Position numbers and translations under genes: made by a program. This document shows positions 1 through 8,116 of a stretch of 59,486 nucleotides of DNA, piece by piece. Below the pieces are notes generated by a model. That model saw only the letters and a list, made by a program, of their open reading frames with translations. It was not told the DNA's origin and did not search any database. Source of the DNA: a virus; the IMG/VR virus record IMGVR_UViG_3300027917_000004, positions 1-59,486 of that record; one strand, written 5' to 3'. Within the stretch, counting starts at the first letter, position 1. Each line of letters begins with the position of its first letter.

Positions 1-99
1 ATTTAACTGTTTCCACCGGTATGTCTTTTACCGCTGGCACGAATGCTTGGACGTTTGGCGCAACGTCTGGAACAAAAACTATTACCTCTAATGGTAAAA
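1..99. repeat. 99-bp exact terminal repeat, left copy
   Basis: The first 99 bases are identical to 59388-59486. The open reading frame entering at the left edge is the continuation of the one leaving at the right edge, with codon phase preserved. A length of 99 is typical of a k-mer overlap left by an assembler on a circular molecule, so I read this as circular closure of one genome rather than a biological direct terminal repeat. Confidence 0.9.
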
Positions 100-3000
100 G
101 TCTTGATTTTCCGTTGACCTTTAACGGGGTTGGCGGTGTTTGGACACTTGGTAGTGCGTTTACAACATCCAACACTATAACACTCACAAACGGCACGCTG
201 GATACATCGTCCAGTGGTAATTATTCCATCAGTGCAAACCAAATAAATACTGGGTCTGGCACTAAAACATTTAACTGCAACGGATCATCTATTTCAATCG
301 GCAGCACAACCGCATGGCCGAACGCAAACCCAACTGGCTTTACATTCAACGCAGGAACGTCAACTTTTACTTTTTCTGCGACTACGCCAACTTTCAGTGC
401 AAATTCTGTAACATTTTACAATGTTACATTTTCGTCTGCACCTACGGCTACTTTCAATGGTTCCTATACTTTTAATAATTTAACTGTTCCATCATCCTCA
501 GTTTCTGGCGTCAATTCTTTTACTTTGGCGGCAAACCAAACTGTCAACGGAACATTTACGGCTTCTGCAAATACGGGTAACGGCGTTGGCGCTTCTCGCC
601 TTCAAGTCAAGTCTGACACGCTCGGAACCGCTAGAACAATTACCGCCGCTGCGGTTTCACTTAGTGACGTTGATTTTCAAGACATCACAGGTGCTGGCAC
701 AGCAACTTGGTCTGGCACGCGCATTGGTAATGCTGGCGGCAACACGAATATCACATTTACTGCTGCCAAAACGGTTTATTACTCCGCAGCGACTGCGGGG
801 AATTTTTCTGTTGGTTCAAACTGGGCGACCAGCAGTGGTGGTGGTGGCTCCGGCGTAAACTTTCCGCTTCCGCAAGATACTGCTGTTATTGATAATAGCA
901 GTGGTACTGGGACATTTACAGTCAACACTCCTTATTTCTATCCGTCATTGGATTTTTCGTCGCGCAGCACTTCGCTGACTTTTGCTGTTACCGGCGCTTA
1001 TACTTTAATTGGTAATGTGACACTCAGTAGCTCAATTACGGTATCTGGAACAGTCGCAATTACGCTTGGCAGTCGCGGCACGCAGACCATTACTTCGGCT
1101 GGTCGTACATGGACAACTCCGTTCATCGTCAATTCCGTTAGCGGAACGGCGCGTCTTTTAGACGCCCTAACTGGATCAAGCACATTAAACGTCACATCAG
1201 GCACACTTGATCTCAACACATACGGTTGGACTTGCACGACTTTCAACTCCAGCAACTCCAACACGAGAACGCTTGCCTTTGGCACAACTGGTTCAATCAC
1301 CACAACGACAACATCTGGAACGCTTGCGACTGTTGCAACGTCCACGAACCTGACCGTCACAGGCACACCAAAAATTACCATCAATAACAACACGGCAAAC
1401 GGGTCAACCGTTGCTGGTGGTGGCACGGGTGCAACAGAAGCTAACTCCGTCAGCTTCTATATCATCAATGGCACATATGATCTGACGATCACGGGTTCCG
1501 TCAGAACGCTTGACCTGACGGGCTTTGCAGGAACGATCCAGAATAACAACGTCCTGACCATTTATGGCGACTGCACGATCTCCAGCGGCATGACGTTAAG
1601 TTCTGGCTCACTTGCCTTCACGATGGCGTCTACATCAGCCACAGTTCGCACGTTCACCACAAACGGCAAGACGATTGGCATTCCGTGGATTTTCAACGGC
1701 GTTGGCGGCTCGTTCAAGCTTGGTGATAACCTCACCATGTCTGCGCCCTTAACACAGACAAATGGTGCGCTTGATTTGAACGGCAAAACGCTGTCAAGCA
1801 GCTCCACATATACAATCGGCACGGGAACGCAGAGCATCACCTTCAATGGTGGCACGATCTCGTTGACTGGTTCTGGCACCGTCTTCAACGTCACTTCTGT
1901 TGCTTTGACAACAAGCGCAGGGACAGGCGCTGGCACCATCACGCTGACAAGCGCGTCTGCAAAGACGTTCGCTGGTGGCGGCGTTGTTTATTATGCCACC
2001 ATCAATCAGGGCGGTGCGGGTGCTTTGAGCATCACAGGCTCAAATACGTTCGATAATATTACGGCGACCTACACAGCAGCAGGTTACACGGTTAATTTTG
2101 GTTCAGGCAGCACAAATACATTTGGTCTATTCAGCATCAATGGTTCGTCTGGCAAGGTTTTGACGCTTGGCGCAACAACAGCGGGTGCAAGCGCGTCCGT
2201 GTCTTACACAGGCGGCGGCAATCTTGTTCTTGATTATCTGTCGATGCGTGACATCGTTTGCTTGCCAGCGTCTAACGGTTCAACACCAATTTCTTGGTAT
2301 GCTGGTACAAACTCCACCAACCTCGGCAACAATTCCAACGTCCTATTCAATACGACGGCTTACAAAGCTTATATGCTCACAAGCGGCACAACATGGACGG
2401 TGCCAACTGATTGGAACTCATCCAGCAACAACGTCTATTTATTTGGCGCTGGCGGTGGTGGTGGCGGGTCAACCGTAAACGGAACAGCCCGTGCATCTGG
2501 TGGTGGCGGCGGTGGTGGCGCATATCGTGGTGTTACCAATTATTCCGCAACACCCGGAGGCTCTGTCAGCTATGCCATTGGGGCGGCTGGCACCGCTGGC
2601 GCGGCTGGCGGTACGACATCAACTGGCGGCACAGGTGGCACGACCACGTTCGACACATATTCTGCGGGTGGTGGCACAGGCGGCGCATCGACAAGTAGCA
2701 CCAGCACGGGCGGCACGGGCGGCACATCATCCGGCGGCAATGCTGGCGGTAACGGCGGCACAGGCAACACAGGTACGTCCACAACAACTGGTCGCGGCGG
2801 TGGCGGTGGCGGCGGCGCTGGTGGCCCAAATGGCACTGGTAAAACTGGCGGTAACGGCTTCGCTGGTACGACAACAACAAACGCTGGCGGCGGCGGTGGC
2901 GGTTATGGAGGTGGCACGGCTGGCGGTAACGCATCAGGCACGGCTGGCGGTACTGGTGGTAACAACTTCAGCGGCACTGGTGGCGGCGCATCTGCAACGT

Positions 3001-3296
3001 CCGGCACTGTCGGCGGCGGTGGTGGTGGTGGTAGAGGCGCAAGTGACGCGGGCGGCGGCGGCGGTGGCATTGATCTCTTCGGCACCACTGGCGGCGGCGG
3101 TGGCATGGGTGGCGGCGGCTACACCGCTAACTATCCTTCGCCTCCTGCTTTCGGCGCTGGCGGCGCTGGTGCTTATCTTCCGACAGGCACAGGCACAACA
3201 GGTTTTGCTGGCGGCGCTGGCGGTCAAGGTGCGATCTTTATTGTTTACACACCCAGCGCAACAGTATCAAACAGTAACTTCTTCTTATTGTTCTAA
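1..3296 (+). CDS. Giant repeat-rich tail adhesin, C-terminal part
   Basis: This is the end of a gene that starts at 58337; joined across the circle it spans 4347 nt, about 1448 residues. The body is rich in Thr, Ser, Gly and Asn, with repeating beta-strand-like modules marked by IYG(N/D)xT(V/I)S(T/S)GM and TNGKxxxxPxxFNGVGG, as expected of a beta-helical virion fibre. From about 2340 (TWTVPTDW) the protein becomes a glycine-rich domain with many G5-G9 runs, ending in GGxGAIFIVYTP. Such domains occur as receptor-binding tips of phage fibres (T4-type gp38 adhesins fold into polyglycine-II sandwiches). The gene follows the collagen-like fibre gene and precedes a methyltransferase-glycosyltransferase gene. 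Role in host binding is inferred. Confidence 0.8.
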   Translation, partial: LTVSTGMSFTAGTNAWTFGATSGTKTITSNGKSLDFPLTFNGVGGVWTLGSAFTTSNTITLTNGTLDTSSSGNYSISANQINTGSGTKTFNCNGSSISIGSTTAWPNANPTGFTFNAGTSTFTFSATTPTFSANSVTFYNVTFSSAPTATFNGSYTFNNLTVPSSSVSGVNSFTLAANQTVNGTFTASANTGNGVGASRLQVKSDTLGTARTITAAAVSLSDVDFQDITGAGTATWSGTRIGNAGGNTNITFTAAKTVYYSAATAGNFSVGSNWATSSGGGGSGVNFPLPQDTAVIDNSSGTGTFTVNTPYFYPSLDFSSRSTSLTFAVTGAYTLIGNVTLSSSITVSGTVAITLGSRGTQTITSAGRTWTTPFIVNSVSGTARLLDALTGSSTLNVTSGTLDLNTYGWTCTTFNSSNSNTRTLAFGTTGSITTTTTSGTLATVATSTNLTVTGTPKITINNNTANGSTVAGGGTGATEANSVSFYIINGTYDLTITGSVRTLDLTGFAGTIQNNNVLTIYGDCTISSGMTLSSGSLAFTMASTSATVRTFTTNGKTIGIPWIFNGVGGSFKLGDNLTMSAPLTQTNGALDLNGKTLSSSSTYTIGTGTQSITFNGGTISLTGSGTVFNVTSVALTTSAGTGAGTITLTSASAKTFAGGGVVYYATINQGGAGALSITGSNTFDNITATYTAAGYTVNFGSGSTNTFGLFSINGSSGKVLTLGATTAGASASVSYTGGGNLVLDYLSMRDIVCLPASNGSTPISWYAGTNSTNLGNNSNVLFNTTAYKAYMLTSGTTWTVPTDWNSSSNNVYLFGAGGGGGGSTVNGTARASGGGGGGGAYRGVTNYSATPGGSVSYAIGAAGTAGAAGGTTSTGGTGGTTTFDTYSAGGGTGGASTSSTSTGGTGGTSSGGNAGGNGGTGNTGTSTTTGRGGGGGGGAGGPNGTGKTGGNGFAGTTTTNAGGGGGGYGGGTAGGNASGTAGGTGGNNFSGTGGGASATSGTVGGGGGGGRGASDAGGGGGGIDLFGTTGGGGGMGGGGYTANYPSPPAFGAGGAGAYLPTGTGTTGFAGGAGGQGAIFIVYTPSATVSNSNFFLLF

Positions 3297-3297
3297 C

Positions 3298-3319
3298 CAT
3301 GTGAAAAGGGGGTCACATG
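3298..3319 (+). promoter_or_regulatory. Hairpin holding the start codon of the next gene
   Basis: Arms CATGTGA (3298-3304) and TCACATG (3313-3319) pair perfectly around an 8-nt loop that contains the ribosome binding site GGGGG. The ATG of the downstream gene (3317-3319) lies in the right arm, so initiation may depend on opening the stem. There is no T-tract, so it does not look like a terminator. Confidence 0.5.
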
Positions 3320-4903
3320 CCTACAAGTGATACGAGAGGAAAGGATCAAATCCTTTCTTTTGTCCGCAACCTTAAACATGACCGGATGCTAGACATCGGT
3401 TGTGGTGAAGGCACCTATGCCAAGCTTTTCCCAGAAGCGCATTGGACAGGCGTGGAAATTTGGGAGCCTTATGTTGATGAGTATAAACTCCGCGATCTCT
3501 ATTCTGAACTGCATCTTATGGATGCTCGCAACTGGGATAGTAACGGCCAGCGTTGGGATGTTGCTGTCGCTGGTGATATTCTTGAACATATGACGGAGCA
3601 GGAGGCTTTTCTTCTGGTCCAAAAACTACGCGATTGCGCTGATTGGGTCATCATCAGCATCCCGTTTAACATGCCGCAGGGAGAGTGGTATGGAAACCCC
3701 TATGAAGCCCATGTTAAAGATGACTGGACCCATGAAGAAGTTAAGCGGGTTTTTGGTGACGCAGAATGGTGCTTTATTGATTATCCCATCGGAGCTTATG
3801 CTTTTAAAGGAAAGTCAAAAGAGCGTCTTAAAATTTGCGTTTATGCAATCAGCAAAAACGAAGCCCATTTCGTTCCGCGCTTTTGCGAGTCAGCAAAAGA
3901 AGCAGACCTTATCCTAATTGCAGACACGGGGTCTACAGATGGGTTGCCAGCAGAAGCCGAAAAACATGGCGCAGTGGTTCACCACATTTCTATTACACCT
4001 TGGAGATTTGATCTTGCTAGGAACGCTGCTCTTGCTCTTGTTCCTAGGGATTTTGATGTCTGCATCAGTCTAGACATTGATGAAGTTCTTCAACCCGGCT
4101 GGCGCGAAGAAATCGAACGTGTCTGGATCAAGGGCCACACGACCCGTCTGCGCTATATGTTTGATTGGGGCTGCGGCATTCAATTCTTCTACGAGAAGAT
4201 CCACGCCAAGCATGGTTATATGTGGCACCACCCGTGCCATGAATATCCTGTTCATGATGGTCGGATCAAAGAAAATTGGGCACAGACTGATATGCTTTTG
4301 GCGGTCCATATGCCTGACCCGACAAAATCACGCGGTCAGTATTTGGACTTACTGAAGCTGTCAGTTGAGGAAGACCCAGAATGCCCTCGCAATGCTTTTT
4401 ATTATGCCCGTGAACTTAGTTTTCATGGGGATTGGTGGAAAGCTATTGAAGAGTGCCAACGGTATCTCGCTCTTCCCCGCGCCACATGGATGAACGAACG
4501 GTGCTATGCGTATCGTGTCATGGGGCGGTCTTGGAATGAGCTTGGTCGGTGGGAAGAAGCCGAAAAGGCATTTCAGATGGCAGCGTCAGAGGCACCTAAT
4601 ACCCGCGAACCATGGTGCGAACTGGCCCTTTTGATGTATCGCCAGAGCCGTTGGGAAGAGTCTTTCGCCTATGCCATGCGGGCCTTGCGGATTGCGAATC
4701 GTGAACAGGTCTATACCTGTGATCCAGCAGTTTGGGGTTCTCAACCCCATGATTTGGCTTCTGTTGCCGCATGGCATCTAGGGCTGAAAGATTTAGCTTT
4801 GGAGCAAGCTATGATAGCTTTGAGCCATGATCCTGATGACATTCGTTTACAGAATAATGTAAAATTCATGTCTGGCACAGAGCCTATTAAGGATGCGGCG
4901 TGA
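3317..4903 (+). CDS. Methyltransferase-glycosyltransferase-TPR fusion protein
   Basis: This 528-residue protein has three parts. Residues about 15-165 are a class I SAM-dependent methyltransferase (MLDIGCGEGTY as motif I, then VAGDILEHM). Residues about 170-330 are a GT-A-like family 2 glycosyltransferase (ADTGSTDG for nucleotide-sugar binding and the DxD-like SLDIDEVL). Residues about 340-520 are TPR-like helices (WNELGRWEEAEKAFQMAASEAPN). In bacteria such fusions build or decorate surface glycans. Here the gene sits between the adhesin and the lysis genes, so it may glycosylate virion fibres or alter the host envelope; that is inference. RBS GGGGG lies in the hairpin loop just upstream. Domain calls are good, substrate unknown. 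Confidence 0.85.
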   Translation: MPTSDTRGKDQILSFVRNLKHDRMLDIGCGEGTYAKLFPEAHWTGVEIWEPYVDEYKLRDLYSELHLMDARNWDSNGQRWDVAVAGDILEHMTEQEAFLLVQKLRDCADWVIISIPFNMPQGEWYGNPYEAHVKDDWTHEEVKRVFGDAEWCFIDYPIGAYAFKGKSKERLKICVYAISKNEAHFVPRFCESAKEADLILIADTGSTDGLPAEAEKHGAVVHHISITPWRFDLARNAALALVPRDFDVCISLDIDEVLQPGWREEIERVWIKGHTTRLRYMFDWGCGIQFFYEKIHAKHGYMWHHPCHEYPVHDGRIKENWAQTDMLLAVHMPDPTKSRGQYLDLLKLSVEEDPECPRNAFYYARELSFHGDWWKAIEECQRYLALPRATWMNERCYAYRVMGRSWNELGRWEEAEKAFQMAASEAPNTREPWCELALLMYRQSRWEESFAYAMRALRIANREQVYTCDPAVWGSQPHDLASVAAWHLGLKDLALEQAMIALSHDPDDIRLQNNVKFMSGTEPIKDAA

Positions 4904-5148
4904 TGGATATTCAGGGTCTTATAAATCTTGGTCTTGGGACCATTATGGCTGGCATTGGCTGGTTTGCTAGACAGATTTGGGAGGCCGTTGCGGAACTCCG
5001 TAAAGATGTCAAACAAATTGAGGTTTCTATGCCAACCCACTACGTCCGAAAGGATGAGTTTGTGGATGCAATTCGGGAAATCCGACAAGATTTAGATGTT
5101 GGATTTAGACGCATCTACGACAAACTTGATGGCAAGGCAGACAAATAG
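4903..5148 (+). CDS. Small membrane/coiled-coil protein of the lysis region
   Basis: The 81-residue protein has an N-terminal hydrophobic helix (LINLGLGTIMAGIGWFA, about 6-22) followed by a charged, coiled-coil-like segment (AVAELRKDVKQIEV). An in-frame GTG lies just upstream at 4900; I chose the ATG that overlaps the previous TGA because the overlap suggests translational coupling. The following gene starts on its TAG. Being directly before two membrane proteins, a holin and an endolysin, it could be an auxiliary holin or spanin-like component, but no family was recognised with confidence. Confidence 0.7.
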   Translation: MDIQGLINLGLGTIMAGIGWFARQIWEAVAELRKDVKQIEVSMPTHYVRKDEFVDAIREIRQDLDVGFRRIYDKLDGKADK

Positions 5149-5621
5149 TGGATCCCGCCACCATTTCCCTTATTTTTGGTGGCGCTAAAATGGCCTATGA
5201 AGCCATCAAAAGCGGCATTAAAGTTGGCAAAGAACTGCAAGGCATGGCTTCGGATGTTGCCAAGCTTTATGGGTCAGTCGCTAAATTAACCCAACTATCC
5301 GCAAAACCTCCCAAGCCCAAACTGTTCTCCGGCGTCTCTGTCGAAGAGATGGCTATGGATATTGTAGTTAAGCGCAAACAGGCTGAAGCTTGGTATCACG
5401 AAGTCAAAAACGCCTTTGTCGCTGAGTATGGTTTGCGTGGATGGGAAGAGGTTCAGCGCGAAATCGTCCACATCCAGAAGCAACAAAAGGCTGCTCAGGC
5501 CGCTGCTCAAAAAGAGCATGAAGAATCCATGCACCAGCTAAAAGTGTTGGGCATGGCTGGCCTATTAGTTGTGATGCTTGTAATTGGCATGATCGTAACG
5601 ATCAGCCTATCAATTAAATAG
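5148..5621 (+). CDS. C-terminally membrane-anchored lysis-region protein
   Basis: A 157-residue protein starting with GTG that overlaps the preceding stop. The body is helical and charged, with a Gln/Ala-rich coiled-coil stretch (QKQQKAAQAAAQKEHEES), and the last ~25 residues form one strongly hydrophobic segment (VLGMAGLLVVMLVIGMIV). A soluble N-terminal part with a tail anchor would fit a spanin-like or holin-accessory role in the lysis cassette; the function is unassigned. Confidence 0.72.
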   Translation: MDPATISLIFGGAKMAYEAIKSGIKVGKELQGMASDVAKLYGSVAKLTQLSAKPPKPKLFSGVSVEEMAMDIVVKRKQAEAWYHEVKNAFVAEYGLRGWEEVQREIVHIQKQQKAAQAAAQKEHEESMHQLKVLGMAGLLVVMLVIGMIVTISLSIK

Positions 5622-5630
5622 GAGGCTGAA

Positions 5631-6158
5631 ATGGACCTTTTGAAGAGTTTTGGCCCCCTTTTGGGTCAAGTTGCGCCTACCCTTGCTACCGCACTGGGCG
5701 GTCCGATGGCTGGTTTGGCAGTCAAAACCCTGTCAAATGTCCTGCTTGGGCATGAAGAAGGCACCGAAGAGGACCTGTCAAAAGCTCTTGGCAGCGCCAC
5801 TCCCGAGCAGCTTGCTGACATCAAAAAGATCGACGCGGACTTCAAGACCCGCATGAAGGAACTGGATATTGATCTGGAACGCATCAGCGCCGCAGATCGT
5901 GACAGTGCACGCAAAATGCAGATGGAAACGCGGGATTGGGTGCCAAAGGTTCTGGCCCTTGCCATCACCATTGGCTTCTTCGGAATCCTCGTTTGGATGC
6001 TTATTAACGGTATGCCGCACACCGGGACTGAAGCTCTGCTGATGATGCTTGGTGCACTTGGCACGGCTTGGACAGGCGTTGTGAATTTCTATTATGGCTC
6101 GTCGGCTGGCTCTAAAGCCAAGACGGATGCGTTGACAGCTAAGGAAACCGGCAAATGA
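5631..6158 (+). CDS. Holin of the 3TM gene-transfer-release type
   Basis: The protein (175 aa) has an amphipathic/hydrophobic N-terminus (GPLLGQVAPTLATALGGPMAG), a charged helical middle (KKIDADFKTRMKELDIDLERISAADRDSAR, cited here only as residues about 65-94), and two clear membrane helices at about 105-125 and 133-155. This order, with DRDSARKMQ before the first strong helix, matches the GTA_holin_3TM family known from alphaproteobacterial gene transfer agents and related phages. It has a good RBS (AGGAGG) and overlaps the endolysin gene by 4 nt. Holins pierce the inner membrane at the end of infection and let the endolysin reach the cell wall. Confidence 0.85.
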   Translation: MDLLKSFGPLLGQVAPTLATALGGPMAGLAVKTLSNVLLGHEEGTEEDLSKALGSATPEQLADIKKIDADFKTRMKELDIDLERISAADRDSARKMQMETRDWVPKVLALAITIGFFGILVWMLINGMPHTGTEALLMMLGALGTAWTGVVNFYYGSSAGSKAKTDALTAKETGK

Positions 6159-6673
6159 ACGAGAATTGGGAAAAATCCTTCCAGATGGTCCTGAAGCACG
6201 AAGGCGGCTTCGTTAATAATCCCAAAGACCCCGGCGGGATGACCAATCTTGGTGTGACTAAAAAGGTCTGGGAAGAGTTTGTCGGCAGAGAAGTTGACGA
6301 ATCAGAGATGCGTGGCCTGACGCCAGATGCCGTTAAGCCATTGTATAAAAAGAACTATTGGGATAAAATCAAAGGCGACCAACTTCCGTCTGGCGTGGAT
6401 TATGCCGCTTATGATCTGGCAGTTAATTCTGGCACGGGTCGCGCTGCCAAGTATCTGCAACAAATTGCTGGTGTTCCGGCTGACGGGATTATTGGCCCCA
6501 AATCAATGGAAGCTATTCTTGCCTGTGACCCAGAACAGACGGTTGATGCTATCTGCAATATGCGCCTCGATTTCCTGCAAAAGCTTCCGACTTGGAACAC
6601 TTTTGGTAAAGGATGGGGTCGCCGTGTGGAAGAAGTCAAAGCTGTTGGCCTCCAGATGGCAAAAGCTGAGTGA
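6155..6673 (+). CDS. Endolysin, glycoside hydrolase family 108
   Basis: The N-terminus carries the family 108 muramidase signature (KHEGGFVNNPKDPGG, then TNLGVTKKVW), with Glu16 in KHEGGF as the expected catalytic residue. Later segments YWDKIKGDQLPSGVDYAAYDLAVNSG (residues about 69-94) and GVPADGIIGPKS (peptidoglycan-binding-like) are typical too. At 172 residues it is a normal single-domain length. It should cleave the glycan backbone of host peptidoglycan and lacks a signal peptide, so it depends on the holin gene it overlaps. Confidence 0.92.
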   Translation: MNENWEKSFQMVLKHEGGFVNNPKDPGGMTNLGVTKKVWEEFVGREVDESEMRGLTPDAVKPLYKKNYWDKIKGDQLPSGVDYAAYDLAVNSGTGRAAKYLQQIAGVPADGIIGPKSMEAILACDPEQTVDAICNMRLDFLQKLPTWNTFGKGWGRRVEEVKAVGLQMAKAE

Positions 6674-6707
6674 CCGTGGTATAACAGCGGGATAGCGGAG
6701 TTCCCAA

Positions 6708-7379
6708 ATGACCACAGGCTTGAAGCGATGCTCAAAATGCGGCTTTGAAAAGCCCCATGCTGAGTTTCATCGTTCAACGCGTGGCCTTTATGGTTTGCGG
6801 GGCGACTGCAAAGAATGCCGTTTTGTCAAAAAAGCCACTGAAATTGTGCCCAATGGCATGATGCGCTGTATAAGTTGTAATGAAATCAAAAACATAGAGT
6901 GCTTTTCGCCTAGATCAGATCTTAAAACAAGGCGGACACGCTGCAAAACGTGCATGGCTGATTGGCGTACATCATACTATAAGGCCAACAAAGATCGCTG
7001 CGATGAGCATAAGCGCATTTGGGTTCAGAAAAACCCAGAAAAGCATAAAGCGGTTTGCGCTAAATGGTCCAAAAACAATCGGCCTGTCTTAAATAAACGG
7101 GACTCTGCCAGAAGGGCATTGGAATTGAATTGCCAGCCTTCATGGCTGACATCAATTCATTTAGCCCAAATTCAAGAAATGTATGATGTTGCTTTAGCCA
7201 AAAGTGTTCAAACTGGCATCAGATACGAAGTTGACCATATCCACCCTTTGCAGGGCGATGGCTTTAATGGCCTCCATGTCCCATGGAATTTGCAAGTTGT
7301 GACACTGGCTGAAAACCGTGCTAAATGTAACAAATTCCCGCAGAGTGAGGCTCATTTGCTTTGGAGCTATGAACAATGA
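6708..7379 (+). CDS. HNH homing-type endonuclease with zinc-ribbon repeats
   Basis: This 223-residue protein starts with paired CxxC motifs (KRCSKCGFEKP ... CKECR; MRCISCNEIK ... CKTC) and ends with an HNH site (YEVDHIHPLQGDGFNGLHVPWNLQ cited as residues about 171-195, key DHIHP and N). It looks like a free-standing mobile endonuclease lodged between the endolysin and the tail connector gene, whose start it overlaps by 4 nt. Its first five residues (MTTGL) are the same as those of the next gene, which hints that it landed at that gene's start. Confidence 0.88.
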   Translation: MTTGLKRCSKCGFEKPHAEFHRSTRGLYGLRGDCKECRFVKKATEIVPNGMMRCISCNEIKNIECFSPRSDLKTRRTRCKTCMADWRTSYYKANKDRCDEHKRIWVQKNPEKHKAVCAKWSKNNRPVLNKRDSARRALELNCQPSWLTSIHLAQIQEMYDVALAKSVQTGIRYEVDHIHPLQGDGFNGLHVPWNLQVVTLAENRAKCNKFPQSEAHLLWSYEQ

Positions 7380-8110
7380 CAACGGGCCTTAGCTTTGATG
7401 GCACCGTAGCTGGAACGACCAGTTACATTAACCAGATTGCCACAATGGCGGTCGTGGAGCCGACCAATGCCGAATTCCTGATTATCCTGCCCCAGATGAT
7501 CACCTATGCGGAAAACCGCATGTACCGTGATCTAGACTTCCTGTTTACCTCTATCGCCACAACTGCCTATGGCATGACAGCTGGCAGCCGCCAGATTTCC
7601 GTGCCAGCGGGGACATTCGTAGTGCCGGAGCAGATCAATGTCCTTGTCGGCTCTAGCGACCCAGATCAAGCAACTCGCGTCCCACTTTTGGCGACAACGA
7701 AAGAGTTTTTGGACGCCGTGTATGGGTCAGGGGCTACGGCTAATCGTGGTCTACCTAAGTATTGGGTTCCTTTTGATGATTATACGTTCCTTGTAGGGCC
7801 GTATCCTGATCAGAGCTATCCATGTGAGATCGTTGGCACTTACCGTCCAGACAGCTTGTCTGCGACCAATAAAACCACGTTCATTAGTTTGTATCTACCT
7901 GATCTCTTCATCATGGCCTCAATGATTTATGTCAGCGCCTACCAGCGCAACTTTGGCCGGATTAATGACGATCCGCAGATGGCTCAAACATATGAGAGCC
8001 AGTATCAAATTCTTCTTAAGAATGCCGATCTGGAAGAAAACAGAAAGAAGTTCGAAGCTGCTGCTTGGTCTTCGCAAGAACCGTCTATCAGCGCCACTCC
8101 GACACGGTGA
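7376..8110 (+). CDS. Connector/head-tail adaptor protein
   Basis: A 244-residue protein whose helical N-terminus (EFLIILPQMITYAENRMYRDLDFLF) and middle (YWVPFDDYTFLVGPYPDQSYPCEIVGTYRP, residues about 131-160) match a conserved adaptor family of environmental podoviruses that sits between portal and tail hub, comparable to P22 gp4 or T7 tail tubular protein A. It directly precedes the gp10-like hub gene. A second adaptor-like protein is encoded at 54698; the two share size and layout but not obvious sequence. Confidence 0.7.
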   Translation: MTTGLSFDGTVAGTTSYINQIATMAVVEPTNAEFLIILPQMITYAENRMYRDLDFLFTSIATTAYGMTAGSRQISVPAGTFVVPEQINVLVGSSDPDQATRVPLLATTKEFLDAVYGSGATANRGLPKYWVPFDDYTFLVGPYPDQSYPCEIVGTYRPDSLSATNKTTFISLYLPDLFIMASMIYVSAYQRNFGRINDDPQMAQTYESQYQILLKNADLEENRKKFEAAAWSSQEPSISATPTR

Positions 8111-8116
8111 TAGGCT

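Noticed and set aside
1-99. Terminal repeat as a biological direct terminal repeat
   Set aside because: Exactly 99 bp and located inside an open gene, as produced by k-mer assembly of a circular or permuted genome.
2411-3330. Several ORFs in other frames of the glycine-rich adhesin region on both strands
   Set aside because: GGN-rich DNA stays open in other frames as Ala/Pro/Trp/Arg-rich nonsense; the plus-strand adhesin frame is coherent and longer.
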